From Corticium candelabrum (Eukaryota; Porifera; Homoscleromorpha; Homosclerophorida; Plakinidae): a stretch of DNA of 64,000 nt. Position 1 is the first letter of the stretch; the number at the start of each line of letters is the position of its first letter. The notes under the pieces are model-generated. The model made no database searches, was not told where the DNA came from, and was given only the letters and a program-made list of their open reading frames with translations. The DNA lies in the NCBI RefSeq assembly GCF_963422355.1, contig NC_085099.1, positions 5,925,625 through 5,989,624 on the forward strand. The letters run 5' to 3'. Of this stretch, positions 1 to 12,949 are shown piece after piece. A program made the position numbers and the translations under genes.

Positions 1-1984
<1,984 letters not shown>

Positions 1985-3776
1985 TTAGCGACTTCGCCCT
2001 TCCTCACTCTCTCTACGACGTCTCGTAGCCGTGCTGGGACACAAAATTCGAACTGACTGCGAGATTGCAGTTATCGGAATGATGTCTCCAAACGCAGAAG
2101 GCACTGCAGTCTCAAATTTTATCTGAAAGTAGCATAGCTCGTCTTTCTTGTGAAACGTCAAGTCAATGTTTTCCATCCTGTTGCGTTTTATTGCCAAAAA
2201 CGACAAACTAATAGAAAGATCGAAGCCTAGAGTGAAACGATAACACAGTCCGAAGTTAAAAAGGTTTACCACTTTCTGTAACCTTCTTTCTCGCGCAAAA
2301 CAATTGTAACCGTTCGCTTCTTTGCATCCTGTTTCCAGCTTGCAGGCATACCGCGACCCAGGCAAGATGTGTAGACATACGGGTGTTTGGCTTCTTTTGC
2401 AATCACTGCGCTGATTGTAAGAGTGATATCTCCTGTTCCTTTAGTCACGTTTTCCACCTGTAGTGATACAAAACATGAAAAAATTGTGTATGAAGAAAGA
2501 GACGGGTGCTTTTGGCGTTGGATCAGCCCTAGAAGCTTGTTTATACCTGAATAGCCATTGGTTCCTTGCTTTCCGTTTTCAAAAGACCTTTTGCTCCACT
2601 CTCTGCTTCTCTCTCATAGCGAGCACGATGAACCTAAATACCAAAAACAAAAAGAGAGTTAAATACAAGACCCGTTAGTGTCTCTACGTAGCCCAACGGA
2701 CCATTTACCTTGGGTGCTTGAGTAATTATGTTGATAGTAGGCTTGTTGACTGGCAGTCGAGGACTGCAACTGTGGGTGTTCGGCCAGCACGAACTGCCAT
2801 AGGAGACGTCGTTCCACGCACTCTGGTCATGAGCGAAAAGAAATGTCGGGTCTTCAACGTTGGATGTTGACACGGCGTTGATTATGGTATCGATATCTGA
2901 GCCTCTCAGTATAGCTTCAACATCATCGAGTGCAGTGGTCTGTAGTCCCTGCTCCGGTATTCCCTGTTGTTGTAGGAGTTGGAAATCTTCTATAATCTGT
3001 GAGATGCCCTCCCATTCGTCGTCATCGTAGCTACCGCATGTGGTCGTTGCATTGGGGAATTGATTGGAATACGAATCCTCGCTGCCACTGGGACTGGAAC
3101 TGAGCTCGTTTTGAGGCCAGTGTTGATCGATTTGCCTGTCAACGTTCCACGCCCTCTGGTCATGAGCGAAAAGAAATGTCGAGCCTTCGACGTAGGACGT
3201 AGACTCGGCGTTGATTACGGTATCGATATCTGGACCTCTCAGTATAGCTTCAACATCATCGGGTGCAGTGGTCTGTAGTCCCTGCTCCGGTAGTCCCTGC
3301 TGTTGTAAGAGGGGGAAATCTTCTCTACTCTGTAAGATGCACTTCCATTGGTCGTCGTCGTAGCTACTGCATGCGGTCGTTGCATTGGGGAATTGATTGA
3401 AATACGAATCCTCGCTGCCACTGAGACTGGAACTGAGCTCGTTTTGAGGCCAGTGTTGGCTGATTTGCCTGTCTACGCCTAGAGGCCACGCATGTGCAGT
3501 GTGGTGTTGACTCAATAATTGAGAATAGTTCTGTGCTGCGCTGGAGAGCTGAGAGCTTCCCATGGCCATGGAATCTCCTTCCCAAACAGTTTCTGAAGAG
3601 TAAGGAAAATGGTAGGGTGTCCAAACAGAAGAAATTCTCGCTGCATTCTCGGTCCAGTAACTCTGTGAAGGAATCGTGATCGGCTGAGAAATTGAGAAGT
3701 TAGCCGTGCCATGGAGACCATTCTCCACACCACTCGTTTTGCCTCGAAGACCAAGACAACTTGCATGAAGAGCCAT
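1985..3776 (-). CDS. Rel-homology-domain transcription factor, copy A (4 exons, about 521 aa)
   Basis: Model: exon 1 3776-2709, exon 2 2633-2547, exon 3 2457-2270, exon 4 2207-1985. All introns are GT-AG and phases join (356 + 29 + 62 + 1 + 73 residues). Exon 1 is Ser/Gln/Asp-rich with acidic DDVEAILRG-type motifs and looks like an activation region. From its last codons (INIITQAPK) through exon 4 the protein resembles the RHD N-terminal domain. Exon 2 carries VHRARYEREA, comparable to the NFAT recognition loop; exon 3 has HPYVY and GRGMP; exon 4 has FLAIKR followed by a VRILCPST strand like the end of NFAT RHD-N. A basic tail (TRRRRES) could be a nuclear localisation signal. No IPT domain follows. 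Exon 1 carries an internal tandem duplication of about 110 residues absent from other copies. A TTG-initiated extension to 3812 is possible, but the ATG at 3776 matches paralogues. Expected role: sequence-specific nuclear regulator; targets unknown. Confidence 0.8.
2805..3470 (-). repeat. Internal tandem duplication in exon 1 of copy A
   Basis: Two consecutive units of about 330 bp encode near-identical blocks. Each starts at QHWPQNELSSS, runs through SGSEDSY, QFPNATT and DDVEAILRG, and ends in FLFAHDQ.AWN. Copies C and D have one corresponding block, so the second is a lineage-specific duplication. The frame is kept across both units. Confidence 0.9.
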
Positions 3777-4384
3777 TGTCAACAATCGGCATGAGTCAAC
3801 TAGCGAGTGCAACTGAATTGCAAGAGCTGCACTGAACGACGTCTATGGACAGTGTCCAACTGATCCTATGAGGATCCGACGTAGGTATATATCCCACAGC
3901 ATGCAGGCCCTACATTATGGATGTTGGCCAGATTCCCTGTTTAATTACAGGGACCAATCATTAGCTAACATGTCACTTACAAATAGTATACAATCCCTTT
4001 AGGAATAACTAACACGTGCTTTGCGGGCTGACTAGTACAAGAATTGCCAGACTCTTGCAACACCAGATGCACATGAAAGTCGACGTCCCCCCCCCCCGCA
4101 AGATTCGATTTGGGCGACCTCTAATACATGAAACGGAATATTACAAGTCCGATTAGAATTGTTTGCATCAATGAGTTCACTGTTGCTCCAGAAGTTTTTT
4201 CAGCTCGTCATACATCGCTTGTATCGAGTATGTATACTATGCATGCGTTAGCGCAAAAATGTATATCTTTGGTGCACTTTCTTAGCTAGACTTGCTTGAG
4301 TTGCATATACGGTCGCGATATTTTTCAGATATACTATAAACACGAGTCTAAGTTTGATCCTAAAACTGATAATTGTTCAACGCG
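3777..4384. other. Upstream/promoter region of RHD copy A
   Basis: No coding exon seen. The sequence contains a TATA-like stretch (about 3872-3890), a TTCCCT...AGGGA dyad near 3940 that is shared with other copies, and a poly-C run near 4090. Confidence 0.5.
3932..3953. promoter_or_regulatory. Conserved ATTCCCT...AGGGA dyad upstream of copy A
   Basis: An imperfect inverted repeat (ATTCCCT, about 8-bp spacer, AGGGA) lies 156 bp upstream of the copy A ATG. Equivalent dyads occur at similar distances upstream of copies B, C and D. It resembles a stretched Rel-type half-site pair, but binding is inferred only from sequence and position. Confidence 0.4.
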
Positions 4385-4531
4385 GAACTAGAAGTTCTCC
4401 TCGCTGCGTTCTCTGTTCAGCGACGGTGTCAAGAGATCGGTAGATCAGCTGGGACACTAGAAGTTAGACGTGCCAAGTAGGTCGACATCCTCTGTGTCAG
4501 TCGTTTCGTGTCGTAGACCAAGCAAAGCCAT
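4385..4531 (-). pseudogene. Remnant of RHD exon 1 (N-terminus only)
   Basis: The minus strand from the ATG at 4531 reads MALLGLRHETTDTED, then LLGTSNF, matching the start of copies C and D (MALLADLLG...ETTGTEN...GPSNF). A stop follows immediately, and no downstream exons are found before copy B. It is a truncated duplicate, not a gene. Confidence 0.75.
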
Positions 4532-5169
4532 TGTCAATCTCCAGTAGCTACGTAACATACCTTACCAAAGCAAATGGCTACAGTTTGCCGTAACGCGCTC
4601 TCTAGAAGTTTGATTTAATGAGTTGTTGTACTGAATATAGAGTGTAAGATAGGTTGGTTGTAGTGGTCTTTTGTTTATGTCACATAGTTGTACGTTTAGT
4701 GTGTATGTATGTCCACGTAGATGTATGAGCCCTGAGTGGGAACTGTACTATGTGCGATAACAATAAAATCCATTCATTTAATTCATTCAAAATTTATTCA
4801 TTTATTTGATATAAACCCTACTGTCCAACTGATTCAAAAGAGTGCACTAATATATGTTTAGGTAAAAGAAAATGATCTAAATCTGCTGCTGCAAAGACTG
4901 TAGTCAATAATCAGTAAGACTAAATGCATATGTGCTTTACAATTACCAAAAGAGTTCAATACAACTGTGTGTTCAAACAATTACATTTTCATACAAAGAG
5001 TAACATAGCAAAAGAGCAAACTAAAAGAGGTACATACTAGTATATAGAGTCACAAACATACATTCAAGTCATGTCAATATTTAGAGCACTCAAAACATCA
5101 AATCAAAATGCAAAATATGTCAGAGGGTTAAGCTGCAAACAAGTAAAAAATGAAATCAAATTGTAATAG
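4532..5169. other. Non-coding spacer shared with 13.69-13.99 kb
   Basis: No gene seen. From about 4780 to 5090 it is closely similar to 13690-13990, with the same ordered AT-rich motifs around TATATGTTTAGGTAAA. This is the 3' flank of the duplicated RHD unit. Confidence 0.7.
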
Positions 5170-6316
5170 TCAGTATAATTGCAATTTACTAGTTTCGGAC
5201 ACAGAATGCGTACAGACTCCGTCGTTGCAGTTAGCCAAGTGATATATATTTCCAGACGCAGAAGAAACTTCCATCTCAAACTTAAGACAAAAGTGGACAA
5301 GCATTTCTTTCCTGTGCGATCTCAAGTCAATGTTTTCTAACTTGTTTCGTCTTATTCCCAAGAACGACAGACTAGTAATAATTAAAAAGCATATAATAGA
5401 ACGCCATAGCACATGCAGTGCAAAGTATTATCGAGTTACCTCTTCCTGTAACCTTCGTTCTCGTGCAACACTGTTGAAACAGTTCGGTTCGTTGCATCTC
5501 TTTTCCAGCTGGAAGGCATACCACGGCCAAAGCAGGATGGAGCGATGTAAGGGTGTTTGACCCCTGTAAGAGTCACTGCACTGATCGTAACAGTGAGATC
5601 TCCAGTTCCTTTGTCCACATTGTCCAGCTAGAGTTACAAAACAAGTTTGAAGACTAGGAGACAGGTGTACTTGGCGTTAGATCAGGTCCAGAGGTTGTTT
5701 GCCTGAATGGAAATCGGGTCTTTGCTTTCAGTTTTCAACAAACCTTTTGATCCGGCTTCTGCTTCCTTTCGTGCGAGCTCTGTAGGACTGAAAGAAACAA
5801 AGGTAAAAAACGGATTAATTGATGATAGTTGCTATTTGCACTAGTCTGTATTACCTTTGGAGGTTGACTAATGATTCTAATAGTAAGCACTTCGACTGTC
5901 AGTTCAGGTGTGCAACTGTGGCTGTACACAAGTACGAGCTGCCATGAAAGACGTCGTTACACACACTTTGTTCAAAGACAGAATGAAATGTGGAGGCTTC
6001 GACGTTGGACGAAAAGATGGTGTCGGTTAGCATAGCCATGTCCAGGTCTGTCAGTAAAACTTCTTCGTTTACAATATCATCCGGTGGCGTGGTTTGTGCT
6101 CTTTGTACTTGTAGGGGTGGGGACTCTTGTATCACATGAAAGACGTCATCCAGAAATTTTTGTCGTTGTAGCTACCGTCTGTGCATTGAGCGACTGCCTA
6201 GAATACGAATACTCGCTGCTACTGGGACTAGAACTGAGCCGGTTTTGAGAGACCCAGTGTTGGTAGGTGGGCTTGGCCACGTCTTCCTGATCACCTCACC
6301 CATGTGCGCTGTCATC

Positions 6317-6747
6317 ATAGAACCAGGGGCGTACCGTGGCATGGGCTAAATGGGCTATAGCCCCCCCAGTTTTTGTGGGCGTTTCCCATTTTGTCAGGTG
6401 AAAACTAGCGTTACGTCTAAAGACTTGGCTTAGGAGTTCTATGGAAGAAGAAAGACTTGCAGCTCTGGCCTTACTAACAGTTGAGAGAGAAGAGGTATTG
6501 AAGTTAGAGGAAGCTATTGATGAACTCATAGAAGAGTTCTGTGCAAGAGGAAACCGCAGGATGATTTTTCAGTAAATAGGTGCTTGTTTAGTCTGCTCCA
6601 TACTGTATATATGTATACGAGTAAACGTAATACTTTGTGGTCTGCATTGTTGCTACTAATACAATTTTTGTCAAAGGGGCGTGTCAGTGTTCGGGTATTT
6701 CAGCCCCCCCCCCAATTCCAATGGCCACGGTACGCCCCTGATAGAAC
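6317..6747. mobile_element. hAT-like insertion with 17-bp TIRs and 7-bp direct repeat
   Basis: The element (6324-6740) begins CAGGGGCGTACCGTGGC and ends with its exact reverse complement. ATAGAAC flanks both ends (6317-6323 and 6741-6747). CAGGGGCG termini are typical of hAT elements. hAT usually duplicates 8 bp, so one base may have been lost. It sits inside exon 1 of RHD copy B, and paralogous copies show the uninterrupted site. It is an internally deleted element. Confidence 0.9.
6441..6575 (+). pseudogene. C-terminal tail of hAT transposase
   Basis: A 44-codon frame inside the hAT-like element begins MEEERLAALALL and ends RGNRRMIFQ. This resembles the C-terminal dimerisation end of hAT transposases (a short RL..LALL..., then an I-D-E-F region). 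The catalytic portion is absent, so this is the surviving 3' piece of an internally deleted element. Confidence 0.6.
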
Positions 6748-7016
6748 AGAAGCTGGAAGCAGTAGTTCAGGGCGTCACTGGAGAGCTGACAACTTCCTAA
6801 GGCCGTGGTATCTCCTTCCCAAACAGTTGTTGAAGGGTAAAGAGAATAGCATGATGCCCGGCCGTAGGAAGTAATGTTTGCTGCGTTCTCGGTCCAGCGG
6901 CGTTGTGAAGGGATCGCGATCGGCTGAGACACTGAGAAGTTAGAGGGGCCAAGAAAGCTGTTCTCCGTGCCAGTCGTTTCGTTTAAAAGGCCAAGCAAAT
7001 CTACTAGCAAAGCCAT

Positions 7017-8260
7017 TGTCGATCGCCAGACGCATGCGCATTAGTAGAGAGTCAAATAGCCAAGTTGAAACGCGAGGCAAAAAGCTGTACAGCCGGCGTC
7101 TAAGAGCGCGGTTGAACTAATTCTAGAAAGACACGAAGCAAGTACTTATCTACACCACAGTAGACCCAGCATGCAACATATGGATGATGGCCAAATTCTC
7201 TAATTAGTTACAGCTAGGGACAATTTCTTAGCGGACGTTTCGATTAGTAAGGGTAGGATGCCGTAATACATTATGTCTATACATGTCTAGTTAGTGACGT
7301 CTTCTTGATGAGCGACTAGCGCAAAGACCTTGTGTAAAGCATTCATGCACTGTGTCTCAGTAGCAGACCAAATCGTTCCGCGGAAGCGTCCTTAAATTGG
7401 GAATTGGTATGTTTGCATCACCTCTAAGGCTGTGACATTACGTGGAGGTGTGAAATCAAACGCTGTCTCGGATCTATATGGAGTCAAGAAAAAAGAGGCA
7501 GCTGTAGGGGACAGGTGCAGACGTAGCGTCTGATGATGCCAAACGGGTGAAGTGCCTTTGTAATAGCTGCTGTGGCTGCGAGCTAGTAGCCAGGTCTACG
7601 CGATCAAGACACACCAGTGCCTATGATATAATGGGACATTCGAAGCCAGGTGACGTCGAGAAGTCACAATGAACAGCAGGTAAGCGGACAACGCTGCAGC
7701 AAAAGTATGATTTTGTTTTCTTGATGTATGATAATTATTGTGCGATCGCTTCCAGTTTCGTTGTCGTCTTGTCTGCCCACACTACTGGCCGTGTTCACAA
7801 TACAGTAGCGTCTAGCCATGGTTACGAGTGGCCAAACCAAAATTTGAAGTTGATGCAAACAAGCAATAATTATCTCTTTCTAACTCAGTCTGTCTCATGC
7901 TGAAGATGAGCTAGCTGAATCAAATTCTTTTCAAAGTCATCTGATACTTGCCTCACTAAACTATTGCTCTCTACTATTTTGTTTGGGGACCCTGACACTG
8001 AATTTTATAGGTGAAAGTCATGCTGCTATATATATGCTATATTTATATACTGCTGTCCTCATCTGAAACTCCTTTCTCTTTGAACAGCATTGTGTTGGCA
8101 GCTTTGCTTTATCATTATTGTTCGTAAATTGGATACCACTTGCATTATCACTAGCAGCTGCTCTCGAAAAGATTGTGTTATTCTTCATGTATAGTTATTA
8201 CAGAGTCATCTAGGAATCATGACTCAACTGCTGATGAGTGAGTCATCAAAACGCCATAGA
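7017..8260. repeat. Duplicated 5' flank, copy 1 (upstream of copy B)
   Basis: About 1.2 kb nearly collinear with 9870-11096. Shared landmarks include GTTCCGC(G/A)GAAG, a GTGGAGGTGTGAAATC block, and a terminal GGAATCATGACTCAACTGCT. It contains the copy B promoter plus possible plus-strand exon remnants (a donor-like CAGCAG/GTAAG near 7679) that I cannot identify. It marks the tandem duplication of an RHD gene with its upstream region. Confidence 0.85.
7195..7220. promoter_or_regulatory. Degenerate TTCTCT...AGGGA dyad upstream of copy B
   Basis: Lies 179 bp upstream of the copy B ATG, at the same place as the better preserved dyads of copies A, C and D. The left half-site has changed from TTCCCT to TTCTCT, consistent with decay of this pseudogene's promoter. 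Confidence 0.35.
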
Positions 8261-8442
8261 GAGAGTTACAGACTTACGTCATGTCAATAATCAAAGCACT
8301 CAAAACATCGAATCAAAATGCAAAATATGTCAAAGGGTTAAATTGCAAACAAGTTAAAAATGAAATCAAAGAGTATATAGTTAGTATAATTGCAATTTAC
8401 TAGTTTTGTTCATCAGCAGCAACTTTAGGAATTCCGTCCGTT

Positions 8443-9867
8443 TTATAAGCTCGTTTTACGAAGTTTCGTAGCCGTGCTTGGACACAGAATGCGAACAGGC
8501 TCCGTCGTTGCAGTTGCCCGAGTGATATATCCAGACCCAAAACGAACTGCCATCTCAAACTTGAGGCAAAACTGGGCAAGCATCTCTTTCTTGTGTGATC
8601 TCAAGTCAATGTTTTCTAACTTGTTTCGTTTTATTCCCAAGAACGACAGACTAGTAAAAATTAAAAAGCATATAATAGAACGCCATAGCACATGCAGTGC
8701 AAAGTATTATCGAGTTACCTCTTCCTGTAACCTTCGTTCTCGCGCAACACTGTTGAAACAGTTCGGTTCGTTGCATCTCTTTTCCAGCTGGAAGGCATAC
8801 CACGGCCAAAGCAGGATGGAGCGATGTAAGGGTGTTTGACCCCTGTAAGAGTCACTGCACTGATTGTAACAGTGAGATCTCCAGTTCCTTTGGCCACATT
8901 GTCCAGCTAGAGTTACAAACATGTTTGAAGACTAGGAGACAGATGCACTTGGCGTTAGATCAGGTCTAGAGGTTGTTTACCTGAATGGAAATCGGTTCTT
9001 TGCTTTCAGTTCTCAGGAAACCTTTTGATCCGATTTCTGCTTCCTTTTCGTAGCGAGGTCTGTGGGACTGAAAGAAACAAAGGTAAAGAAACTGATTAAT
9101 TGATGGTATTTGCTATTTGTACTGGTCTGTATTACTTTTGGCGGTTGACTAATGACTCTAATAGTAGGCACTTTGACTGTCAGTTCAGGTGTGCAATTGT
9201 GGCTGTTAAACAAGTACGAGCTGCCATAAAAGACGTCGTTACTCGCACTTTGTTCATACGCAGAATGAAATGTGGAGGCTTCGACGTCGGACGAAAAGAT
9301 GGCGTCGGTTAGCATAGCCATGTCCAGGTCTGTCAGTAAAGCTTCTTTGTTTACAATATCATCCGGTGGCGTGGTTTGTACTTTTTGTAATTGTAGGAGC
9401 TGGGACTCTTGTAGTATACGAAGGACGTCATCCAGATATTCTTCGTCGTAGCTACCGTACACGGTCTGTGCATTGAGCGACTGACTAGAATACGAATCCT
9501 CACTGCCACCGAGACTTGAACTGAACCGGTTTTGAGAGCCCTGGTGTTGGTAGGTGGGTTTGGCCACGTCTTCCTGATCACCCCACGCATGTGCGCTGCA
9601 ATCATAGAACTGAAACTGGGAGTAGTTCTGGGCGTCACTGGAGAACTGACAACTTCCTAAGTCCGTGGTGTCTCCTTCCCAAGCTGAAGGGTAAAGAGAA
9701 TGGTATGGTGCCCCGTAGGAAGAAGTCTTTGCTGCGTTCTCGGTCCAGCAACACTGTGAAGGGATCGCGATCGGCTGAGACATCGAGAAGTTAGAGGGGC
9801 CAAGAAAGCCGTTCTCCGTACCAGTCGTTTCGTTTAGATGGCCAAGCAAATCTGCTAGCAAAGCCAT
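8443..9867 (-). CDS. Rel-homology-domain transcription factor, copy C (4 exons, about 404 aa)
   Basis: Exons: 9867-9136, 9067-8981, 8906-8719, 8650-8443, all GT-AG with joining phases (244 + 29 + 62 + 1 + 68 residues). Exon 1 opens MALLADLLGHLNETTGTENG. It is rich in Ser, Gln and acidic residues and has a single copy of the block that is doubled in copy A; it is the putative activation region. The RHD-like part starts at TIRVISQPPK. Exon 2 gives SHRPRYEKEAEIGSKG, comparable to the NFAT R-A-H-Y-E-T-E-G-S-R-G loop. Exon 3 has HPYIAPSCFGRGMP. Exon 4 has LSFLGIKRNKLENIDL and VRILCPSTATKLRK. The LGIKR..KL stretch also recalls the LGIQCV motif of NF-kB, so its placement between Rel and NFAT is open. 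No dimerisation domain follows. Almost identical to copy D. Confidence 0.85.
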
Positions 9868-9869
9868 TG

Positions 9870-11096
9870 TCGATCGCCAGACGCATGCGCATTAGTAGAG
9901 AGTCAAATAGCCAAGTTGAAATGCGAGACGAATAGCTGCACTGCTGGCGTCTAAGAACGCGGTCGGACTAATCCTAGAAAGACACAAAGCAGGTACTTAT
10001 GTACACCACAGTAGACCTTGCATGCATCATATGGACAATGACCAGATTCCCTTAGTTAGAGCTAGGGACAATTTCTTAGCGAATCGACGTTTCAATTAGT
10101 AAGCGTACGATGCCGTAATATATTACGTCTATACATGTCTAGTTAGTGACGTATTCTTGAGAAGTGACTAGCGCAAAGACCCTGCAGGTCTAAAGCATTC
10201 ACGTACTGTTTCTCTGTAGCCGACCAAACTGTTCCGCAGAAGTGTGCTCAAATTGGGATTGGGTATGTTAGCATCACCTCTAAGGTTGTGAAATCACGTG
10301 GAGGTGTGAAATCGAACGTTGTGTCGGATCTACATGGAATCAAGAAAAAGAGGCAGCTGTGGGGGACAGGTGCAGCTGTAGCGTCTGATGATTCCAAAGG
10401 GGTAAGGCGCTCTTGAAATAGCTGCCGTGGATGCAAGCTGGTAGCCAGGTCTACGTGATCAATACACACCAGTGCCTATGGTATAATGGGACATTCGAAG
10501 CCAGATAACGTCGAAAAGTCACAATGAACAGCAGGTAAGTGGACAACGCTGCAGCAATGTATGCTTTTTTCTTGATGTATGATCATTATTGTATGATCGC
10601 TCCCGGTTTCGTTGTCCGTCTTGTCTGCCCACACTGCTGGCGTGTTCACACTACGGTATCGTCTAGCCATGTTTACGAGTGGCCAAGCCAAGATTTGCAG
10701 TAGATGCGAACAAGTAATTTTCTCTTTCTAACTCAGTCTGAATGTGAGCTAGCTGAATCAACTTCTTTCCAAAGTCATCTGCTACTTGCCTCACTAAACT
10801 ACTGCTCTTTACTATTTTCTTTGGGGACCCTGACACTGTTACAGGTGAAAGTCATGCTGCTATATATATGCTATATAATCTTTTTACTCATATACTGCTG
10901 TCCTCATCTGAAAACTCACTTCTTTTTCGACAGCAATGTGTTGGTAGCTTTGCTTTATCATCATCGTTCGCAAATTGGATACCACATGCATCATCATTAG
11001 CAGCTGCTCTCTAAACGATTGTGTTATTCCTCATGTACAGTTATTACAGAGTCATCTAGGAATCATGACTCAACTGCTGGTGAGTCATCAAAAACG
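9870..11096. repeat. Duplicated 5' flank, copy 2 (upstream of copy C)
   Basis: Collinear with 7017-8247 with scattered substitutions and small indels. It ends in the same GGAATCATGACTCAACTGCT block, after which similarity stops. It contains the copy C promoter. Plus-strand remnants near 10530 (splice-donor-like CAGCAG/GTAAGT) and 10740 resemble those in the other copy, but no protein family is recognisable. Confidence 0.85.
10046..10068. promoter_or_regulatory. Conserved ATTCCCT...AGGGA dyad upstream of copy C
   Basis: An inverted repeat with a roughly 10-bp spacer, 179 bp upstream of the copy C ATG. It is followed by ACAATTTCTTAGCG, also shared with copies B and D. Confidence 0.4.
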
Positions 11097-11239
11097 CTAT
11101 CTAGTGTTTTGTAGTGTGAACACAGCCACTATGTCTAGTTGAATAAATTTGAATCATCTGGTTGTTGCCTACTTACAGTGGGAACAAGATATTGAAACCT
11201 TTTTATGTCTTTAGCAATACATATAAACGTGCATTTTAT

Positions 11240-11446
11240 ATGATTTAGTGGAAAGTGAAGTGCTTCTGGCAGAATTACCCAAGGTCAGCTTTATCAAACA
11301 ATCTGCAAACTGTGGCGTACAACAAGAGTCAGAGACTGCTAGAGTTGATCATGTAGGCGATGAGGTACACCTAAATTTAGTGCCTACATTTGCATATATT
11401 TATTCTTACATTGAATTGGTTGTTTAGTATGGATGACACGGAATGT

Positions 11447-11534
<88 letters not shown>

Positions 11535-11891
11535 AGTGAGTGCGCATGTATGCAGATATCAGGTAACTCTAGCTTTTTCTACCAGAACGCATCAAGCGAC
11601 TCTGAGTTTGATATGAACACCCAACAAACACCTGTACTTGAAACATCAGAGACATCAGATGATGGAGCTTCAAGCGGGCAGGATACCAGTTTCATTGATT
11701 TTCAAGGCATATTTCAGTATGATGAGGAATCAACAAACCAGACTCAGAAGTCATCTGTTGAAGTTAGGGTTGACTTGGCTGTTACTCACACTAAACCACC
11801 CAGAGTAATAATTATACCTGATGAATCCGATATGAAAGGTACATTTTATGATATCATAGATGAAGAATCACAAGCAGTTTCTTCTGGTTAA
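11240..11891 (+). other. Possible 5' coding remnants of the adjacent Tnp2-like element
   Basis: An open frame after the TG repeat (about 11550-11891) encodes a Ser/Thr/Asp/Glu-rich stretch (for example ETSETSDDGASSGQD) with no recognisable fold. It lies just upstream of, and on the same strand as, the CACTA-like transposase remnant, so it may be its N-terminal exon. The start of the frame is only microsatellite. An unrelated gene fragment is equally possible. Confidence 0.3.
11448..11534. repeat. (TG)n microsatellite
   Basis: About 87 bp of near-perfect TG repeat. Open frames across it are poly-Cys/Val artefacts. Confidence 0.98.
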
Positions 11892-11959
11892 TCTCCTAAA
11901 AATAGACAAAGGACGTTAATCCACAGCAGTCTCCATCGTTTCTCAAACATCAGAAGATG

Positions 11960-12850
11960 ATGCTTACCTATCTCTGAGTCAGTGGCTTGCCGTGCTGCTG
12001 CTAAAACTTCAGTTACAGTACTATGTTTGTAGCACAGTGATGGTCCTCTTCAGGAAATATTGTGGTCTTACTAGCATGTGGTAACTCATCCTTAGCAACC
12101 CCATTTCCTACTACAATGCATAAACTGTTTGCCTGTAGCAGGATTAGTAAACGTTCAAAATCAGCTGTCAATTACGTTATCTGTCCAGGGTGTTCGCACT
12201 TGTATATCTTTGACAATTACAAGTTGGTAAATTCACTTGATCATTCTGAACAACACTGCCAACAAACAATTAATATAAAAGTATGCAATGAGCCACTTCT
12301 TTACAAGAAGCAACTTAGCTTAGGAAAGTTCAAATGGGTACCTTTCAAGACATTTTGGTTTTGCCCTCCGTCAGAACTTCTAAAGACTTTTTCAAGAAAG
12401 AACAGTTTGTGGATTGGCTTGATGCTCCGCTGGATGATCCAAGCAGTGTGCCTCTTGCCTTACGTAAAGGAATATGGGATGTCTGGCATGGAAGAGTATG
12501 GCGCCAGTTGAGGGACGATAGAGGCCATCCATTTAGTGAGAAATTCAATGTTGGGTTGAGTCTCAATGTGGATTGGTTTTGTTCTTATTCCCGTCACAAT
12601 ATAAAGTTGGTGTTATTTTCATGTCAGTTCTTACCTAACATGTCATTAACAGCGGATGAAACCGAGGTGGACTATTTTGGTAGGTATTATACCAGGTCCA
12701 TCTGAACTTAAGCTGCATATCAATGACTTTATGACTCCTTTGGTGAACGACTTGGAGGTGGTGCGAAATGGTGTAGAAATTGTTTTACCTGACGGTTCTA
12801 TTAAACTGCAATATCAGGGCGTTGCTTGCCTTCGTATTGAGCCGTGATCT
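11960..12850 (+). pseudogene. CACTA (Tnp2-like) transposase fragment
   Basis: Frames at 12062-12511, 12334-12705 and 12656-12847 together resemble the N-terminal half of Tnp2-family transposases. They show FPTTMHKL followed by a C-x2-C zinc-ribbon-like segment (VICPGCSHLY), DVWHGRVWRQL, the hallmark LNVDWF block, and GIIPGPSELKLHIN. The coding signal moves between frames, so it is frameshifted. No downstream catalytic region or terminal CACTA repeats were found. CACTA elements are best known from plants but also occur in animals. Confidence 0.7.
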
Positions 12851-12949
12851 CTTTCTTACAACGGAAATCTACAGACCGCAACATGTCGTAGTAGCTGTCC
12901 AGAAAGTGATCGTGACGACAAATGGGGCCACAACCAAACTTGCATGTTA

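Larger units (their letters stand above)
5170..7016 (-). pseudogene. Rel-homology gene copy B, disrupted
   Basis: The 4-exon layout is preserved but broken. Exon 1 starts at the ATG at 7016 (MALLVDLLG) and is interrupted by a hAT-like insertion at 6324-6740. Downstream of the insertion the frame is lost and resumes in pieces; the exon ends with its donor at 5855. Exon 2 (about 5789-5705) lacks bases around the recognition-loop codons, shifting the frame. Exon 3 (about 5632-5445) remains open with DKGTGDLTVT and CFGRGMPSSW. Exon 4 (about 5385-5170) begins SFLGIRRNKLENIDL but a deletion removes the normal TATKLRK end. Several independent lesions make a functional product unlikely. Confidence 0.85.

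Noticed and set aside
3777-3812. N-terminal extension of RHD copy A (MHSLVDSCRLLT) before the ATG
   Set aside because: It would start at TTG, and the homologous copies start at the MAL methionine.
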